DNA of 64,000 bases from Lindgomyces ingoldianus (taxonomy: Eukaryota; Ascomycota; Dothideomycetes; Pleosporales; Lindgomycetaceae), in contig NW_022985199.1 in the NCBI RefSeq assembly GCF_010093535.1, positions 310,001 to 374,000 on the forward strand, given 5' to 3'. Under the pieces are notes generated by a model. The model was given only the letters and a program-made list of their open reading frames with translations, was not told where the DNA came from and ran no database searches. This document shows, one piece after another, positions 36,836 through 49,877 of this stretch (the stretch's first letter is position 1; every line of letters begins with the position of its first letter). Made by a program: the position numbers and the translations under genes.

Positions 36836-39038
36836 TTATTCTCGGATTGGCAATGGCTTTTCAGATACCTCCTTAATCCTTCCCTCCACCCTCGGGGCGA
36901 CTGCCTTCGTCCACGGAACATGAAATTCCCCTTCGCCCATTTCCTCACACAGACTCGGATGTCCAGGCAATCCCGCTAACCGCCACCATTTCCGCATAAC
37001 TTTGCGTATAATGACAACTTCCTTCTCCTTCCTGCTAACCGGCGCAGGGTCATCGGAATCTGTCAGCTCGCTATCCGATTCATCCAGCGGTGTCTCGGTA
37101 CCCTCTGAGTTTCGTGGCTGCTCCGGCTCTAGAACCGGATGTGTCTTTTGCAGATTCTCTTGAATATTCGTCCAACTCCGAGTTAAACTCGGACCCCACA
37201 TTTTCCACTTCCCAAGGACTTTGAGAGACAGGAAGTATTGGCGTAAAATTGTGGAGATGAGGACGCCGTTTTCTTCGGAGACGATTTCTTTGGCGGTACC
37301 ACCTTCTTCTTCGATGAGAAGGGAGGTGTATCCGTCTTTGCCACGCCCCATGTAGCCTCGTGTGGCAAGGACGTATTCTTTTTCGAGGTCAAGAGGGCCA
37401 TCGCCAACTTCCACGCTGAGGATGCGGGACATGGGCTTTTGGGAGTAGTCGGCTATGAATTTTATGTTGGAGACTTGGGGGAAACGGCCTTGAGTGTGGA
37501 GTCAGTATTAGCATCCATCCATACCCACCTCAGAGCTCGCCCGCCCGCATGTTAAGGCTGAAGAGAGACTGTCTACGCACCTTCTAAAGCAGGATAATTG
37601 CTCACGCCATTCTCCAGCGCCCCGAGGAGCGCCTTCCCTGTGACTTTGATAACGACAACAGGATCCTCAAACGGAAAGCAGTTGACGATATCGCGGAGAC
37701 GTATCACGCCAGGCGGATAAATCTGATCGCCTCGAATCGTGCCCGCAGCCATGATGCAGCAATCTGCTTGGTAGTAATAGCGCATGAGATCGCAGACGAA
37801 GTTTCCATAATTAGACTCCTTGGTGCGGACAGTGGTGAAGCGGGCATCCAAAGGCGCGGCTGTGTAGCCTGTAAAAGAAACCACCATTAGCAAATGGCTT
37901 TGGAGAGTCCGGGAGAGGGAGGCAGGGAATCAAGGACGAATGGACTCATACCAATCGGTTTATCCAGCTTGGTCTTCAACGCCCGAGTCAACTTCTCCAC
38001 CAGCTCCTCCGCTCCTGGGTCTTTGGGGATACTGCTCACAATATCTCTCCTCACGATCTTGAAGTCCCACTTCTTACTTCCCTCCTTCCTCCTTACCTCA
38101 ATATGGCTCAATTGCTTGAAGTCGGTGCCAGACCTGAGCACGTGCGTGCCATTAACAAAGTTGTGGGAATAGTAATGGTCATGCCCTCCAAGTATGATAT
38201 CGACCAAGCCATCTGCCGTCAGTTCAGCAAGTTTGTTATCATTCGGCTCGCGCTGATGCGTAACAGCGACCACAATCTCAGCACCCTGTTCCCTCAGCCC
38301 AGGAACCAGCTCCTTCGCCGTTGCAGACGCTGACTTGTATATCAGATCTGGCGGGAGGGAATTGATAGTGTCCAACCACTCTCGCTCTGCCAGCCCAATT
38401 ACACCAATTTTTATGCCGTTCGAAGACTCTAGCATCACCGTCTTCTTCGCGTTTCCAAGAGGCTCGTTCTCGCCAAGCGCGGGGTCTAGCACGTTGGCTA
38501 ACAGCCAAGGGAAGTGGCATTGGGAGGTGAGGTGGCGGTATTGCCGGATTCCGAAGTCGAGATCGTGGTTCTAGGAAGGAAGGACTCGTTAGTGCCTACA
38601 ACGATGGGATGCGGATTCCAGAGTGGGGTCTAACGCACCCCGACACACGCGACATCAGTCCCAATGCCATTGAGAACTGGGACCATATGGCTGCCTATAT
38701 ATTTCACGCTCAGAACCACACTCTAACCATATTACTACAAATTGTACTTCTCGTCGGGGACTCAAACTACCTTTAGTCACACTCGACTCCAAACTTGGAT
38801 TAAACGCGTCTCCAGAGAAGAAGGTGAGCAATCTAGGCTGATCCTTAAACCTCTCATCATTGCGGTAGTAATTACACAGGTATTGGAAGCGTGAAAGGCC
38901 ACCAACAGGCTCCGCCGACGACGCATCAACGTGGTAAACATCGTTGTAATGGAGGAATCGGAGGTCTGGCGGGGTAGCGGGGTCGCCGCTTGAGAAGATG
39001 ACCTGCTCTTCGGCTGGCGGTGCTTCGGGAGGAGCCAT
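36836..39038 (-). CDS. 5'-nucleotidase / 2',3'-cyclic phosphodiesterase-like metallophosphoesterase
   Basis: Two-domain metallophosphoesterase of the UshA/5'-nucleotidase type, with no signal peptide and therefore probably intracellular. Five exons (39038-38771, 38694-38639, 38570-37952, 37868-37581, 37488-36836) give 627 aa. Metal-site motifs appear in order: LRFLHYNDVYHVD, FFSGDAFNPS, VGNHDLDFG (rebuilt over a splice junction), VVAVTHQREPND and GGHDHYY. The C-terminal nucleotidase domain has SNYGNFVCDLMR and CFPFEDPVVVIKVTGKAL, the latter a substrate-binding segment in the family. The tail (from about residue 480) is acidic, then basic and fungus-specific. The start at 39038 (MAPPEAP) is preferred; an open frame runs back to 39281 with other ATGs. 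Confidence 0.9.
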
Positions 39039-39432
39039 TCGTCGATCTTCACCCAGAGAAAGATTCTCGAGGTCGAATGTAGGGAAATTCGAATCTGAGC
39101 GACTGGAGTCAGCACACGACAGCCAGGGGGCGGTGAGTTCACGCATTCTTGGCATTATGGGGTTCAGCTGAGTTCCGAGGTGCACGGTCCACCAGGAAGC
39201 ACGCAGATGCATGATCAATACGGGCGTCATTCTACAAACCCGTTGCCATTTTTTAAGCGAGGATCTAGAAGGATCCCACATCCCTATAAGAAATAGAGGA
39301 AATAAAAGGATAGGGCAGGGAGGGGGGAAATAATTGTCTACCGCTCAGAAATCGCCAGAAAATCCCATCCCTCTCCCCCATTCCCAAAAATCTGCAGCCT
39401 TACCTTTCTGTTACCAGAATCCCCACAAATCA

Positions 39433-39466
39433 CAGAAGTCAGAAGTCAGAAGTCAGAAATCAGAAA
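39433..39466. repeat. Short 7-bp tandem repeat
   Basis: Three perfect copies of cagaagt followed by a one-mismatch copy and a partial one. It lies just beyond the stop codon of the PSP1 gene, between it and the nucleotidase gene. No function is evident. Confidence 0.9.
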
Positions 39467-39490
39467 CTTTTGTCCAGTACCAGAATCCAC

Positions 39491-42072
39491 TCAGTTGAAA
39501 GATAAGTTCTGCATGGCAGCAAGAACTGTCGGGTCGTAGTAGCCGGTGCTTGCAGAAGCCGGTGGGTAGTAGCCTCCATAGCCCATAGGGCTACCACTGC
39601 CAGTTACGCCCGGGTAGCCCCCAGCCGGGACCGGGAACGGTGAGTACTGACCATGGCTCCAGGGCTGTATGGCGTACTGGTTCTGGCCGGTGTAGGCCGG
39701 TGGCGGCTGGGCGTATGGGTATGTGTACTGCTCCTCAAAGGCTTGGGAGCGAGCAGTGGCGCGACTATATTGTTGCTGACCAGAGCGATAGGTGCCAAAG
39801 CCAGGTCCGACTGGGACCGATGGGTGCTGAGCAGTAGAATGCAAAATGGCTCCTGGGCCAATGGCAGACGGTGGTGGAACTTGCATGAGTCCGGCTGGAT
39901 TCACAACAGAGGCTGGGTTGACTGCTGACATCCAGATCCGGATCTTGTACTGTTTGAAAATGTCGACAACAAGGTCGTTGAAGTTGACATAAGACTCGGC
40001 GTAATAAAAGAATGTCAATTTGTTGTGATCCCTACTTTTGTTAGCATACCAAAGTGGAAAGGCTAATGTACTTACGCCTGAAACTCTGCATCTAGAATCT
40101 CCATCGGCAGCTTGTGCTCCACCGCCTTGGTGGCGGCGAGACGCTTTGCCTTGGCTTCCTGCCCCTCCTTATCCCTCAACGCCGTGATCTCGTGTTGCTG
40201 GGCCAGACGCTTGATCATGCGAGGTTTTGCGTCTTGGTCTTGCTGGGCGCCCATGCCAGTCAGGGCGTTGCGGTCGAAGGTGTTTGCGAACCCTTTCGCG
40301 CGAGCGAGGGCTCCGAGCATTCCGGAATCAGTAGAGGTACCAGCTAGGGAGTATTGAGAGAACATGACGAGCCAGCGGAAGTGCTCCTCGTTCGCCTCGG
40401 CCTTGAACTTCTTTGCATCTTCCATGGAGATGTCGGCATGGGTGACTTGGCCGAGGTCGCAGCCACGGTCTCCTTCGGTGATGACTAAGTCTCCGCGACG
40501 AATCTCCAGGCCCGTGTTTGCGTAGAGGTAGTATATATCGGCTCGAGAGCACTTAAAGGTGACGACGAAGAGACGTCGAGCTGGGCGACCATAAGCGGAG
40601 GGGATGAAGTAAGGGTTTCCGGTGGCGGAACCAGCACTCGTCTGGTGAGAAATGGGGTTCGGGTGGGACGCGGATATGGAGGACGCATTGATCGCGCGAG
40701 AAGCAGGGCCATATCCGGTGAAGTAGGCCTCTGCGTATGACAAGAAGTCAGTGTGGATTCCATCAAAAGCACTTTTAGTTAGGGGAAAAGAATCGACCGA
40801 AGTCTGAGAGAAAAAAAATTGGTCTGCGTGCGGACCGTGAGTAAGAAAATCGAACTCACCAGCATCGAACTGGTCAAGCGGCGGGATGGCAGGAACGAGG
40901 GATTGTGAAGACGGGCCTGGGGTAGCATCTTCATCTTCCTCGTACGTATTTGCCAGAGTAGGCGTTTGGAAAGTCGTGTTGTGCGTGCCATAGGTCGCGA
41001 ATGAGTGACGACGACCAAGTGTCTCCATGACCATGCCCAAGCCGTCGTCAGCGGTGAGCCAGTCCGGAGCATTGGCAGTGTTGGCCGCCGATGACTCTTC
41101 AGCGTCCGCGTCGTGCGTACTCATGGCGCCGATATGCTCGCTGTAACGGCGAGTGAGAGATGGGCTACCTCCTTCCATAGAAGAAATGTTGTCGTCCTCC
41201 TCGTCGATGGCGTAGTCGCTCTCTGGGCGCGTCATGGCTCGAAGATATTGAGCTGTCTTGGGATTGACACGACGCGATGGGGTGGGAGAGCTTGTAGAAG
41301 GCGCGCGGTTGCGGGCACGAGTGTTGGCAGCTTGCTTCAGCAAAGCGTGCTCAGCCTGCTTCTGCTGTTCTCGCTCCCAGTAGCCTGGGGGCAGACGCAA
41401 CCCGCCTTCGGATCCGTTCGAACTCTCGACCTCGTCGAAGTCGTCCTCACGGAGCTGTGAGAGCGATTCCCCAAGAAGGCTGGGCTTGGAAGGGCGATGG
41501 CGAAGAGATGTGCGGAGTCGTGAGGTGAACTGAGAAGTGGGGTTGTCAAGATCAGGTTGACCGACACTATAAGACTGAGAGCGAACCGATTTGCGGATCG
41601 GGTTTTGTTGAAGGAGGAAACCGATACCATCGTCAGCTTCGGTGGTCTCAGGTGAAGGAAGAGACTTCTCGTTGCCTGGCAACAGAGAAGTCGGTGAAGG
41701 TAGAACCTCCTTGAGACGGGTACCGCCTTGGGAAGAAGTAAAGCTGGAAGTGTTCCACGGGAACGCAGACGTGCTCGGGCGAACCTGGGATGGCAATTCA
41801 AGCGACGGGGTCGTTGGCTGAGATCCAGGTCCAGCGAGAGAAACAGATGGCAGAGAGAACTTCCGGTTAGGTTGGATATCTTGGAGCCATCCAGATGATG
41901 GTCGGCGAGTGGCTGTCATCTGATTGGACGGGAGAGGGCGAGTAACTGGAGGAACGTGCTCGTCATCGGAAGATGCCAAGGCATCGCTGTCTGGGGTTGG
42001 GCGCCGCATCTGGACTTTTGCCTTCTCAGCGAATGACAAGTTGCCTGCAGAAAGGTTTCCCTTATAGGACAT
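39491..42072 (-). CDS. PSP1 C-terminal-domain protein
   Basis: Homologue of the yeast PSP1 family, whose founding member is a high-copy suppressor of DNA polymerase alpha mutations; the molecular role is poorly defined. Two exons (42072-40076, 40031-39491) give 845 aa. Residues 1-500 are Ser/Pro-rich and disordered with many SP motifs. The conserved domain starts near 515 with RRLFVVTFKCSRADIYYL, continues EIRRGDLVITEGDRGCDLGQV, and closes across the intron with DHNKLTFFYYAESYVNFNDL and IRIWMSAV. The last 130 residues are a Pro/Gly/Tyr/Gln-rich prion-like tail with repeated YxxP and GYY motifs. The start is the ATG before SYKGNLSAGN. Confidence 0.9.
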
Positions 42073-43400
42073 GGTGCAAGCAGTTCTCTATAAGAGGAGC
42101 TAAGGTTAGAGCATTGCTAGGACGTTTTAGATGGAAATGCATGCGTACCTTGCGGGAAGAAGAGAAGATATAAAAGATGTATGCTGCTAGTTCACAACTT
42201 GTCCACCGCACAAATGTGGTTGGTGATGAGTACAGTTATTGTGCAGGGTGCTGTAAATGTAGAATGCTCCCTGCAGTACACTGTGTATGTAGAACAACTC
42301 TCGCCTGTACATGCAAAGAGCCAGCCGGTTAGTATAGACCTCAAGTAGTGATGGGGCGATAACATGACAAAACAGAAGAATGTTAAGATGGTGGAGCTCG
42401 ATTGGGGCAGCTAGGACGTGTCGGGAAAAAGTAGCTGACAAACGACTTACTGTGTATGCCGATATGGGTATGTGTAGGGAGAACTTCTGCAACGTCGCAG
42501 GGAAATGCTACTGTTGGTCTTGGAAAAAAGGATATTGAACTGAAAGACCTCGATAGTATCAAATGACAAAACCAAAGGAAAGGACACGAATGACCAAAGA
42601 AGGGAAACGTGTAAGTTCACCTGCCACAGACTGCTGGGAGGTCAATGTCTCTGGACTGTACTTTAGGACGTGTCGCAAAGTTAAAGGAGTGGACTTACCT
42701 AACAGAGGTCAGTCAGAGGCAGCAACAGAGATAAGCTCTGATGGATGCGAGGCTGTGGGGAGGGTTGAGAAGGGTTGGTGAGAAGGTGGAGGAAGAAAGT
42801 GAAGGAGGAAGGAAGGCAAACACCGTAGGTGGATGAGCAGAGGGGGTCTTCGCGACACGCCAGCTTACTAGTTGGCTTGGCGGCGAAGGGACGCTGACTG
42901 TCGAGCCTGCAGCAATTGATGAAGAAGAAGTAGTGTGGTAGTAAAGATAGTAGCAAAAGTGCGGCGGGGACCAGAAGTCTGTGTGTAGAAGGGTTGTCGA
43001 AGGTGGCCGAGAGAAGAATCGTTGGCGGAGGTCTTTTCTAGACAGGGCAGGAGCAGCTGTGGGCGGTGGTCCTGGCGGTCTTAGATACTCTGGCACTCCT
43101 ACGTCCTGCGTGCTCGCGACAGACAAACGGTGGATTGGCGATGGTGGAGGGGGCGGTCAGGAGTTCCAACTTGCGGGAGTATTCTCGTCGACTCACGCGC
43201 CAGGATGTCGTCAGAAGAAGGGCAGTAGTCTGCGGTTGGGCGGTCTTGTGCGCTCCCACGTCCTGCGTTTCCACGATGTTCAAACGGGGTGGGGCGGAAG
43301 TGGATGGAGCGGTCAGGGTGTTAGGACGTGGCCAGGTAATGCTGCCCGATGACACCCCCAGTGCGGAGCAAGAAGCAGTCGGTAGTCAGGCAATTTGATA
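42073..43400. promoter_or_regulatory. Upstream region of the PSP1 gene with an imperfect duplication
   Basis: Long 5' flank of the PSP1 gene, likely with leader and promoter. Pyrimidine-rich on the minus strand (42700-43000). Two diverged copies of a segment of about 110 bp lie at roughly 43070-43175 and 43230-43320, sharing acgtcctgcgt and gcggtcagg. Minus-strand open frames across it (42713-43126, 43038-43355) are low-complexity and probably not translated. Confidence 0.45.
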
Positions 43401-45348
43401 GATATCCAGGCTTGCGCGCTCACGATATCAGAAGAGATGGGGGGGAGCGGCGGACGCAGCGGGCAGGCTTTTAGCTCCCGGTTACCAACTATCGTGCTAG
43501 ACACAATCTTGAGCGAGCAGATTCCTGCAAATAGGAGGTCTGGTAGACTTCTTCGTTTGGTGTGCTTATCGTGAAGCCCAAACGGTTGCTAGGGGCGCTC
43601 GATCAGCAGCCTGGACTGCACAGACGCGGGTAATTACTGTCGACCATATACTGTCTTAGTCGAGCACAATGTAGAAACAGAGATAGGAATGAGAAAAGGA
43701 GATTGTGAGACTAGCATTGAGCGCTGAGAAGCATTTGCCTGAGTAGAGAAACGAGAATTGTGCTTGCAGGGTATGTTGTGATGCTGTGGTGTTGAGAGAG
43801 ACTGCCTTCTGCAAGACTTTCACGCTCAACCCAGATCCTCACTCCCACACGCCACGCTCCAGCAAAGTCGGCCCTACATGTAATAGAGTCGCCTTATGAC
43901 AGGGCAAAGACATGCTTCGATGACGAGGGGAGACTTTCGCGACAACTGCTATGCCCTCACCATAAAGGGGATAGCCAAGCCTCTGCAGCGCGCCCCAGCC
44001 TCCTTCAGCCGACGCGATACCCCACGCGACCCAGGACACTCAGAAGGGGTTACAAGGAGAGGATAGACGGTGAGATGCAGCGAATGCAGCGAATGCAGCG
44101 GTAAAGAAGCTCAACGGCGCGGCTTACCTAGGTACAGGGAAATGTCTTGAACAAATTAAACACAAATTCCGGGATATCTCGAGAGCGAAGACCGTCTATC
44201 AGATCACCAGCAGTATATCCTATTGCATATGATTCAGCGCTACATCCCCGAAACCATTTTGTTAATTCCAACAAGCATCAGGAACGACAGGGATGAGAAC
44301 GGAGGGGAAGACGAAGTCGGGTATGCTTACCAAATCTAACCACAAACACTGGGTATATTCGTACGTATAGTATATCAAACAATTTCGATACCCAGAAAAG
44401 AGCTGGCGCGAAGAGTGAGCATCCGAATCACAAAACCAAGACGCTTGATCGATACTCCAGGGGTGGCGTACCTAAAACGAAGACCAAATGAAGAATGCGC
44501 CAAACTCTTGAGCCAATCTATCCCTAGTCTTTGCGCAGAATCGTGGAAGAAGAGACGGATTACACTAGGGCATAAGTCGTAGCATAGGAGTGTACAAACC
44601 CAGCGATCAGCGAGAAAGCTCCGGACAAGAAAGAATGTGGGGAAGCGCCACTGTTCTATCTCGAGAGGGCGTCTCGTCGATCCACAACCAGGTCGAGCTG
44701 CGCAATACTCTCCTATTGAATCTGGCACATCGTCGCTCTATGTCCCGAGCGACAGAGGGGGAAGAGATAGACGGCGAGGACGAGGGGCCACAAAGACCGG
44801 ATGGATATTGCTGGAGGTTGGGATCCTTGGCGGGTGGTTCGATTCCTCCAGTCCGCAAGAGCTGTGGAGAGAACACCAACAGCCACGGGTGGCACACTGC
44901 AGCTCCTTCGCGCTCTTCAGCAAAAGAGAAGAGTCGAGGAAGCAAAGCAGAGCGATAGCCTTGGGATGGTCCGGTGGCAGACGAAGCGTGGCTCCCAGGC
45001 GCGAGGTATGAAAAAAGGCCGTGAGGCAGGACTCTCATCACAGAGGTGGACAGAGGTCGGACGCGCAGACTTCAACGCCTTTGAGGCTTGCTGCAACTTC
45101 GGCCAGGCCAAGGATCAGGGGCTTGAGGTGGCAGATGCGCAAAATGCGGAGACGGCCAGGCCAACTGCAGGCTAGCCCTGCACAATTTAGAGACGAACTG
45201 CTGCAAATTGAACTCTGCTGTTGGGGGTAGCGAGACCGCGGTCCAGGGGCGCCATCAGCGAATCATAGGCCACGGCCATGCGTATCGTAACATCCTTCAA
45301 CCACCTCGCCTTCTTTTCCTCATCAAAAATCAGTCGTGAGACTGTCTC

Positions 45349-45837
45349 TTAGCGGCCGGGACTAGGATGCGCTGTGCTTTCAGCATTCAGGGTCTGGAGA
45401 CTGACCCCCTCATCTGCTTTCTCGGCTGCGTCCGACCCCCCATTTCCTCTTCTTTGAATGCTTAATGCCTGCTGCACGCCATTCATGTTCGCTTCAAGCG
45501 CCATCAACGAGATCCCGGTCGGCCTGTGCGGAGACAATGACCAAGCCATGGAGAACTGGAAGCCCATCTGCAGTGGACAAAGCAAATCACGCGCCCCTTC
45601 GATGGCCAAGTACGAGAGCTGTTTGACTTGCTCGCTGCTGGATTCAGCCTGGTCCCCGTCGGCGAAGATCCTAAAGCCACGTTCTGTGCTTCTCTGCGAG
45701 CATTTATCATTCGCCATCTGAACACCACGAATGCAAAATGTTGTGCTCGAGCAACTGTTCCTGGACCTTGGCATGAGGGCTGCGGCAACGGGGCTTTGTT
45801 CAAGACCTGCTGGGAGCTTTTCAGCTGGAACCAACAT
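45349..45837 (-). CDS. Possible exon of an unidentified protein
   Basis: A 162-codon frame with balanced amino-acid composition (for example KQLSYLAIEGARDLLCPLQM and NMNGVQQALSIQRR) and a hydrophilic end. An upstream stop separates it from another open stretch (45862-46062). No domain is recognised, and neither a start nor flanking splice sites are convincing. It may be a fragment of a decayed gene or chance. Confidence 0.2.
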   Translation of the reverse strand: MLVPAEKLPAGLEQSPVAAALMPRSRNSCSSTTFCIRGVQMANDKCSQRSTERGFRIFADGDQAESSSEQVKQLSYLAIEGARDLLCPLQMGFQFSMAWSLSPHRPTGISLMALEANMNGVQQALSIQRRGNGGSDAAEKADEGVSLQTLNAESTAHPSPGR

Positions 45838-48800
45838 CGAGTTTTGTCTGGTTGCGGCCTTTTAAGCACAGCAGAGACATGGCCCCTTCTCGATGCTCGC
45901 AGCAGGCTTCTTGCTTGGAGGATTGTTCAACCCCGCATTTTCCTGCAGAGTATCAACTTTATTCTGATCAACCGTAGCTTTTCGGGGAACTCCAGTCAGC
46001 CAATGGTGCGCTTGTGGTGGTGGCCGCCTAGCTTTGATTGTTACCCTTGTGACGGTATTCAAGGCATTTCCTTTCCTGGTGACAGGTAGGCATTAAGAGG
46101 TCCACAGGTTCTTTTCGAGCGCACAGTCTAATGTGGAGGGGTCCGTGGAGAATTCCAGGGGTATTCCAAGTTCCACCTCTCAAATTCCCTATGTCGATTT
46201 CCACATCTTTCCAAGTCTCCAATTCCCTCATTTTCAACTCTCCAGTTTCTTCATACGATGTTGTTCCATCTCAGAACGATTCAATTGTTGACCTGGTCCC
46301 GTCCTGGGGCATGGGTCTTGGAGCAATGCGACCATTGTCGCTTGGCAGGCTCCCAGTTAACCGGGCTCTATCTTCAAGTTTTTTTTCAGGGCTTTAGGAG
46401 TGGCACAGCGCTGGAAGGGATTCATCTTCCTTTTTCCCGCTGATGTCCACCCATGAATATTAGATGTGTCCCAACGAAGAAGTACCCTTCCCTCCAGTAG
46501 CTTCTTGTGTGACGTCTTGTTTCGGCAGCGGTGGCTTCGCATAGCGTCGCCTGCAGGATCTGGGTCGTTTAGGCGTGGTGCTGAAGAACTCAGACGTATC
46601 GACGGCGTGCCGCTCTCGCCAGGGACCAATCGTTTGTGGCTAATGTCAGGCTGTCTCTTGCATGCGGGAGGTCAACACGGTGTACAGCCGGCGCAGGGTG
46701 TTCTCAGCTAATGTGTTCGCAGGATATAACGTCGTCTTTGGAGCAGGGTCTGATGGCCTCGCCGGTGCCATTGTGTGGCGACGATGCGGCGATCTGTTGG
46801 GTGCTTCGTTTGGTGGTGCTGACCTCGGTGGTGGACTCGACAAGCTCATTGAGTCTCACCAAGGGGCCCTCGTCAATGGTTGATCCATAATGCGGAAGCA
46901 AAATGCGTGAAAAGAGGCTATAGGGAAGGCATATTAGGGCGGTGGGCTGGGGTGAGGTAAGTCAGGGTGCCAAGTTGTCTGGCGGCCAAGGTAGGAGATT
47001 GATGTGAAGAGGGAGGCTTGTAGAAAGCTTTCAACGTCCGCTACACCCCCATTTTAAGGTGCAATTCACTCATTTGCAGGCAGAGGCCCCCCAATAGGCC
47101 TGCAAAACTCTCTTGTGTTCTTGTAATGCAGCTAGAGGGACCCTCTTTCTTCCCTACCTTGCTTTTGTTTAGAAGCTTGACAAAGTTGTCTAGGACACTT
47201 CTTTTATGTCTACTCAGCATAGAAGCACAATACAGGCATACAAGCTCTCTCTCTCTCTTCGCTGGACGCCTTTCTTAGAGAACCTCTTCGCCGTCCCTAC
47301 CCCATGCCGCCAACTGCAGCAAGTCGCAGCGTCCTTGCCTCCGCTCAGCTCCCCCATCGAGCTCTCCGCCTCTGCGTGGTCCTAGAGTGTACCTTCTATT
47401 GATAGCAAATGCTCATTAGAGCCATGCTGCTCGACACCTATAGCGCAGCCAAGATGGCATCGACAACTAGACAGACCAGCTCCGGCATTGCCGCAGCTGT
47501 CCTGCACACCACTAGTTTCCCACCTCCGCCTAGCTCCCCCTCGAATTGTCCGCCTCGATTATCTCCTGGAATGGGCCTTCCGTTGACCACATCTACCCAC
47601 CAGGGCATACTGCTCGGCATGTACTGGATAAGCTCGGGAGGGCTTTTTGCATTTTAAGAGAAAACTCTAGCATCGCTGCAACTCGCCCCAGCCCCAACAC
47701 ACCACATCCGCAGAGCCAAGAAACTCCGACGCGAATACATTCTGATGACCAGGCAGGAAGGCGCAACAATATGCCCATTCAGGAGCACTCCTTCACTCCT
47801 GAGGAAAGACATCCTCCACTTCCGCTGTTTAAGTGCACAATGCCGCCCTACATTTTCACAGTCTTTCAACATCAAGCTGCGAACAGTCTCAAGCAATCTA
47901 TCAAGCCCCTGAACTTCGCAAGCCGTAATGGGGCTTCTACCTCCAGTGACGACTTCACTCCAACGATGACTTCAACGATAAGGTGCAGACACTACGACAA
48001 TTCGTTTAAGCCATGCCTTACACCCTCAAAAGTGGCAGACTACCTCGAAACTGCCCTCACAACCAAGTCTATCAAGTCTGAGGACGCCGTGATGGGCCCA
48101 CATCCGAAAATCACAGGACGGCATTACGACAAGACCTAGCAATGATTCACAATCGGAGCCATACACTTGGAAGGAGTCTTCTGATCGCATCCGCCCATTT
48201 ACGAGCGCAAGATCCGGACGACCCTGATTAGGTCGTTCACATCCTACATACAATCAATTCTAATCTTACACGACAACAAGCCACTCCTTTAAGCGCCCTC
48301 GAATGATATTCTCTATCGATACAAGCATCCGACTCGATCCATGTTCGAAGACTGTTAATCCTCCCGCTCGATGTCCAAGTATATCCAATAGTTGGGCTGG
48401 TGCTGACACAGCAGCTACTCCCAGCTATCTGCGTAATCATTCATGGTTCCAAATCTCTACTCCACTCTTGACAAAAACAAGTCCAGGGAGGCAGTTACAG
48501 TGCAATTCTGTGTTAGCTCGAACGGTCTTCCTCGTATAGCCTTGCAAAAATTGGCGCCGTTGACAATGTGACCAGGTATATATAAACGATAGTAGAAATA
48601 TCATTTCGGCGGCAGATGACGCACCACGTGAGGAAGGAGTATATCTGGTATATAAAATACCAATCATAACATTGCCAGAACACGGAACCCATTCTCTCAA
48701 AGAATCCGAATCGGAGCGCAGTTGTGGGAAGGGAGGCCTTGCGATCACTCGATAAAGTACCCAACTGCCGCGATAGCCAAGTCTGCAGATAGCCAAAAAG

Positions 48801-49848
48801 GTTCGCGGAGACCTTCATCTCATTCGTTGCGATGATGCTGCGATGCACGCGCTCCTCCCGGAACACTGGTTACACAAGTGGTGCTTACCTCTCGCCAACT
48901 CGTACGAATGGCAGAAGTGGCGTGAGTCTGGGAAAGTCGGTGGTGATGGATAAACTCTCATTGCAGGAGTATTTGACTAGGGGTAGTGGAGTTAGAAAAA
49001 CATTCGATCGGGGAAAGCTTCCCAAGAAATCAGTGTCTTTTATTCCCGATCACGCTTCAAGCGAACTGTGTTGACAGTGCAAATCATTGAACAATGATCT
49101 TAGCTGTCACTTGAGCACTTCGTAAGTTATGTAAGGCAATTAGCAAATCCGGGCCTAACGAAAGTTCGAGGTATTAGGGCTCCGGGACAAGGCAAACGCA
49201 TTTTCACGGTGCAATGAACGCATGGCCGCCATCGTTTTCGGAGAATTGGGATACACTTGTCACCGGGTAGCGGTGTTGAAGAGTGAATGGACTGGCATGG
49301 AATCCCTGCCACACCTCGGCGGGAGTGAGCGGGTTGCCGAATCAACCGTGACACTGCCACAGTAACGAGATTCCTCCAACCAGCTCACGCGATATTCATC
49401 TCTCTCCAGCAACACACTTGCAAACAAATTCTCACAATACTCATTCTTTCGAGCTTGTATCCAACATCCTCTCAAAGCCTCTGCACCTGCGTTAAGATCA
49501 AACAGATTGTGGTTCAAGACTGCGTCAGTGCTGGGTAAGTCCCGATCCGGTGCTACCGGTGGGTTCCAACATTTGTTGATTGGTGGTTGCTGTGACGTAG
49601 GCAAGGCGATGACGCTGGGTGTCATGCCGCAAGCTCCGCTAACCGCTATATTGAGCAGGCACACCACCACGAATCAACTCTACGCTGCACCATACTTCTC
49701 TCACACCTCTCACACATTTCCTCGACACATAAACTGCTCTCCTATCCCCTTCCCTCCGCGACTACTATCTTGTGATTCTGACGCTTGCATAGCTTCGCGC
49801 TGCCTCGTTATCCTAAACAAACAACCCTCTCAACCACTACTTTCTCTG

Positions 49849-49865
49849 CACACACACACACACAC
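49849..49865. repeat. CA dinucleotide run in the NCE102-type 5' leader
   Basis: About eight CA units lie just upstream of the start codon at 49878, within the probable 5' untranslated region. It is likely length-variable. Confidence 0.9.
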
Positions 49866-49877
49866 GACAACATCAAA

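Larger units (their letters stand above)
43401..49877. other. Gene-poor region without a confident gene
   Basis: Some 6.5 kb with many overlapping short frames on both strands but no recognisable domain, no consistent exon chain and no rRNA or tRNA. Small features are a 9-bp near-tandem repeat (aatgcagcg) near 44075-44100 and a CT run near 47247-47257. The open frames at 45349-45837 (minus) and 47546-48139 (plus, without an ATG at its 5' end) are the longest. The last 150 bp is the leader of the NCE102-type gene. Confidence 0.5.

Noticed and set aside
43038..43355. Low-complexity protein from the minus strand of the duplicated segment
   Set aside because: Pro/Ser/Thr-rich reading of repeats in a promoter region with no start or splice support.
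44780..44870. tRNA-like motif ggttcgattcc (44837-44847)
   Set aside because: The T-arm-like sequence has a mismatched stem and no pairing acceptor, D-arm or A-box upstream on either strand, so it is not a tRNA gene.
47546..48139. 197-codon plus-strand frame
   Set aside because: It does not begin with ATG, has no domain or splice context, and sits in the gene-poor region; chance or relic cannot be separated.
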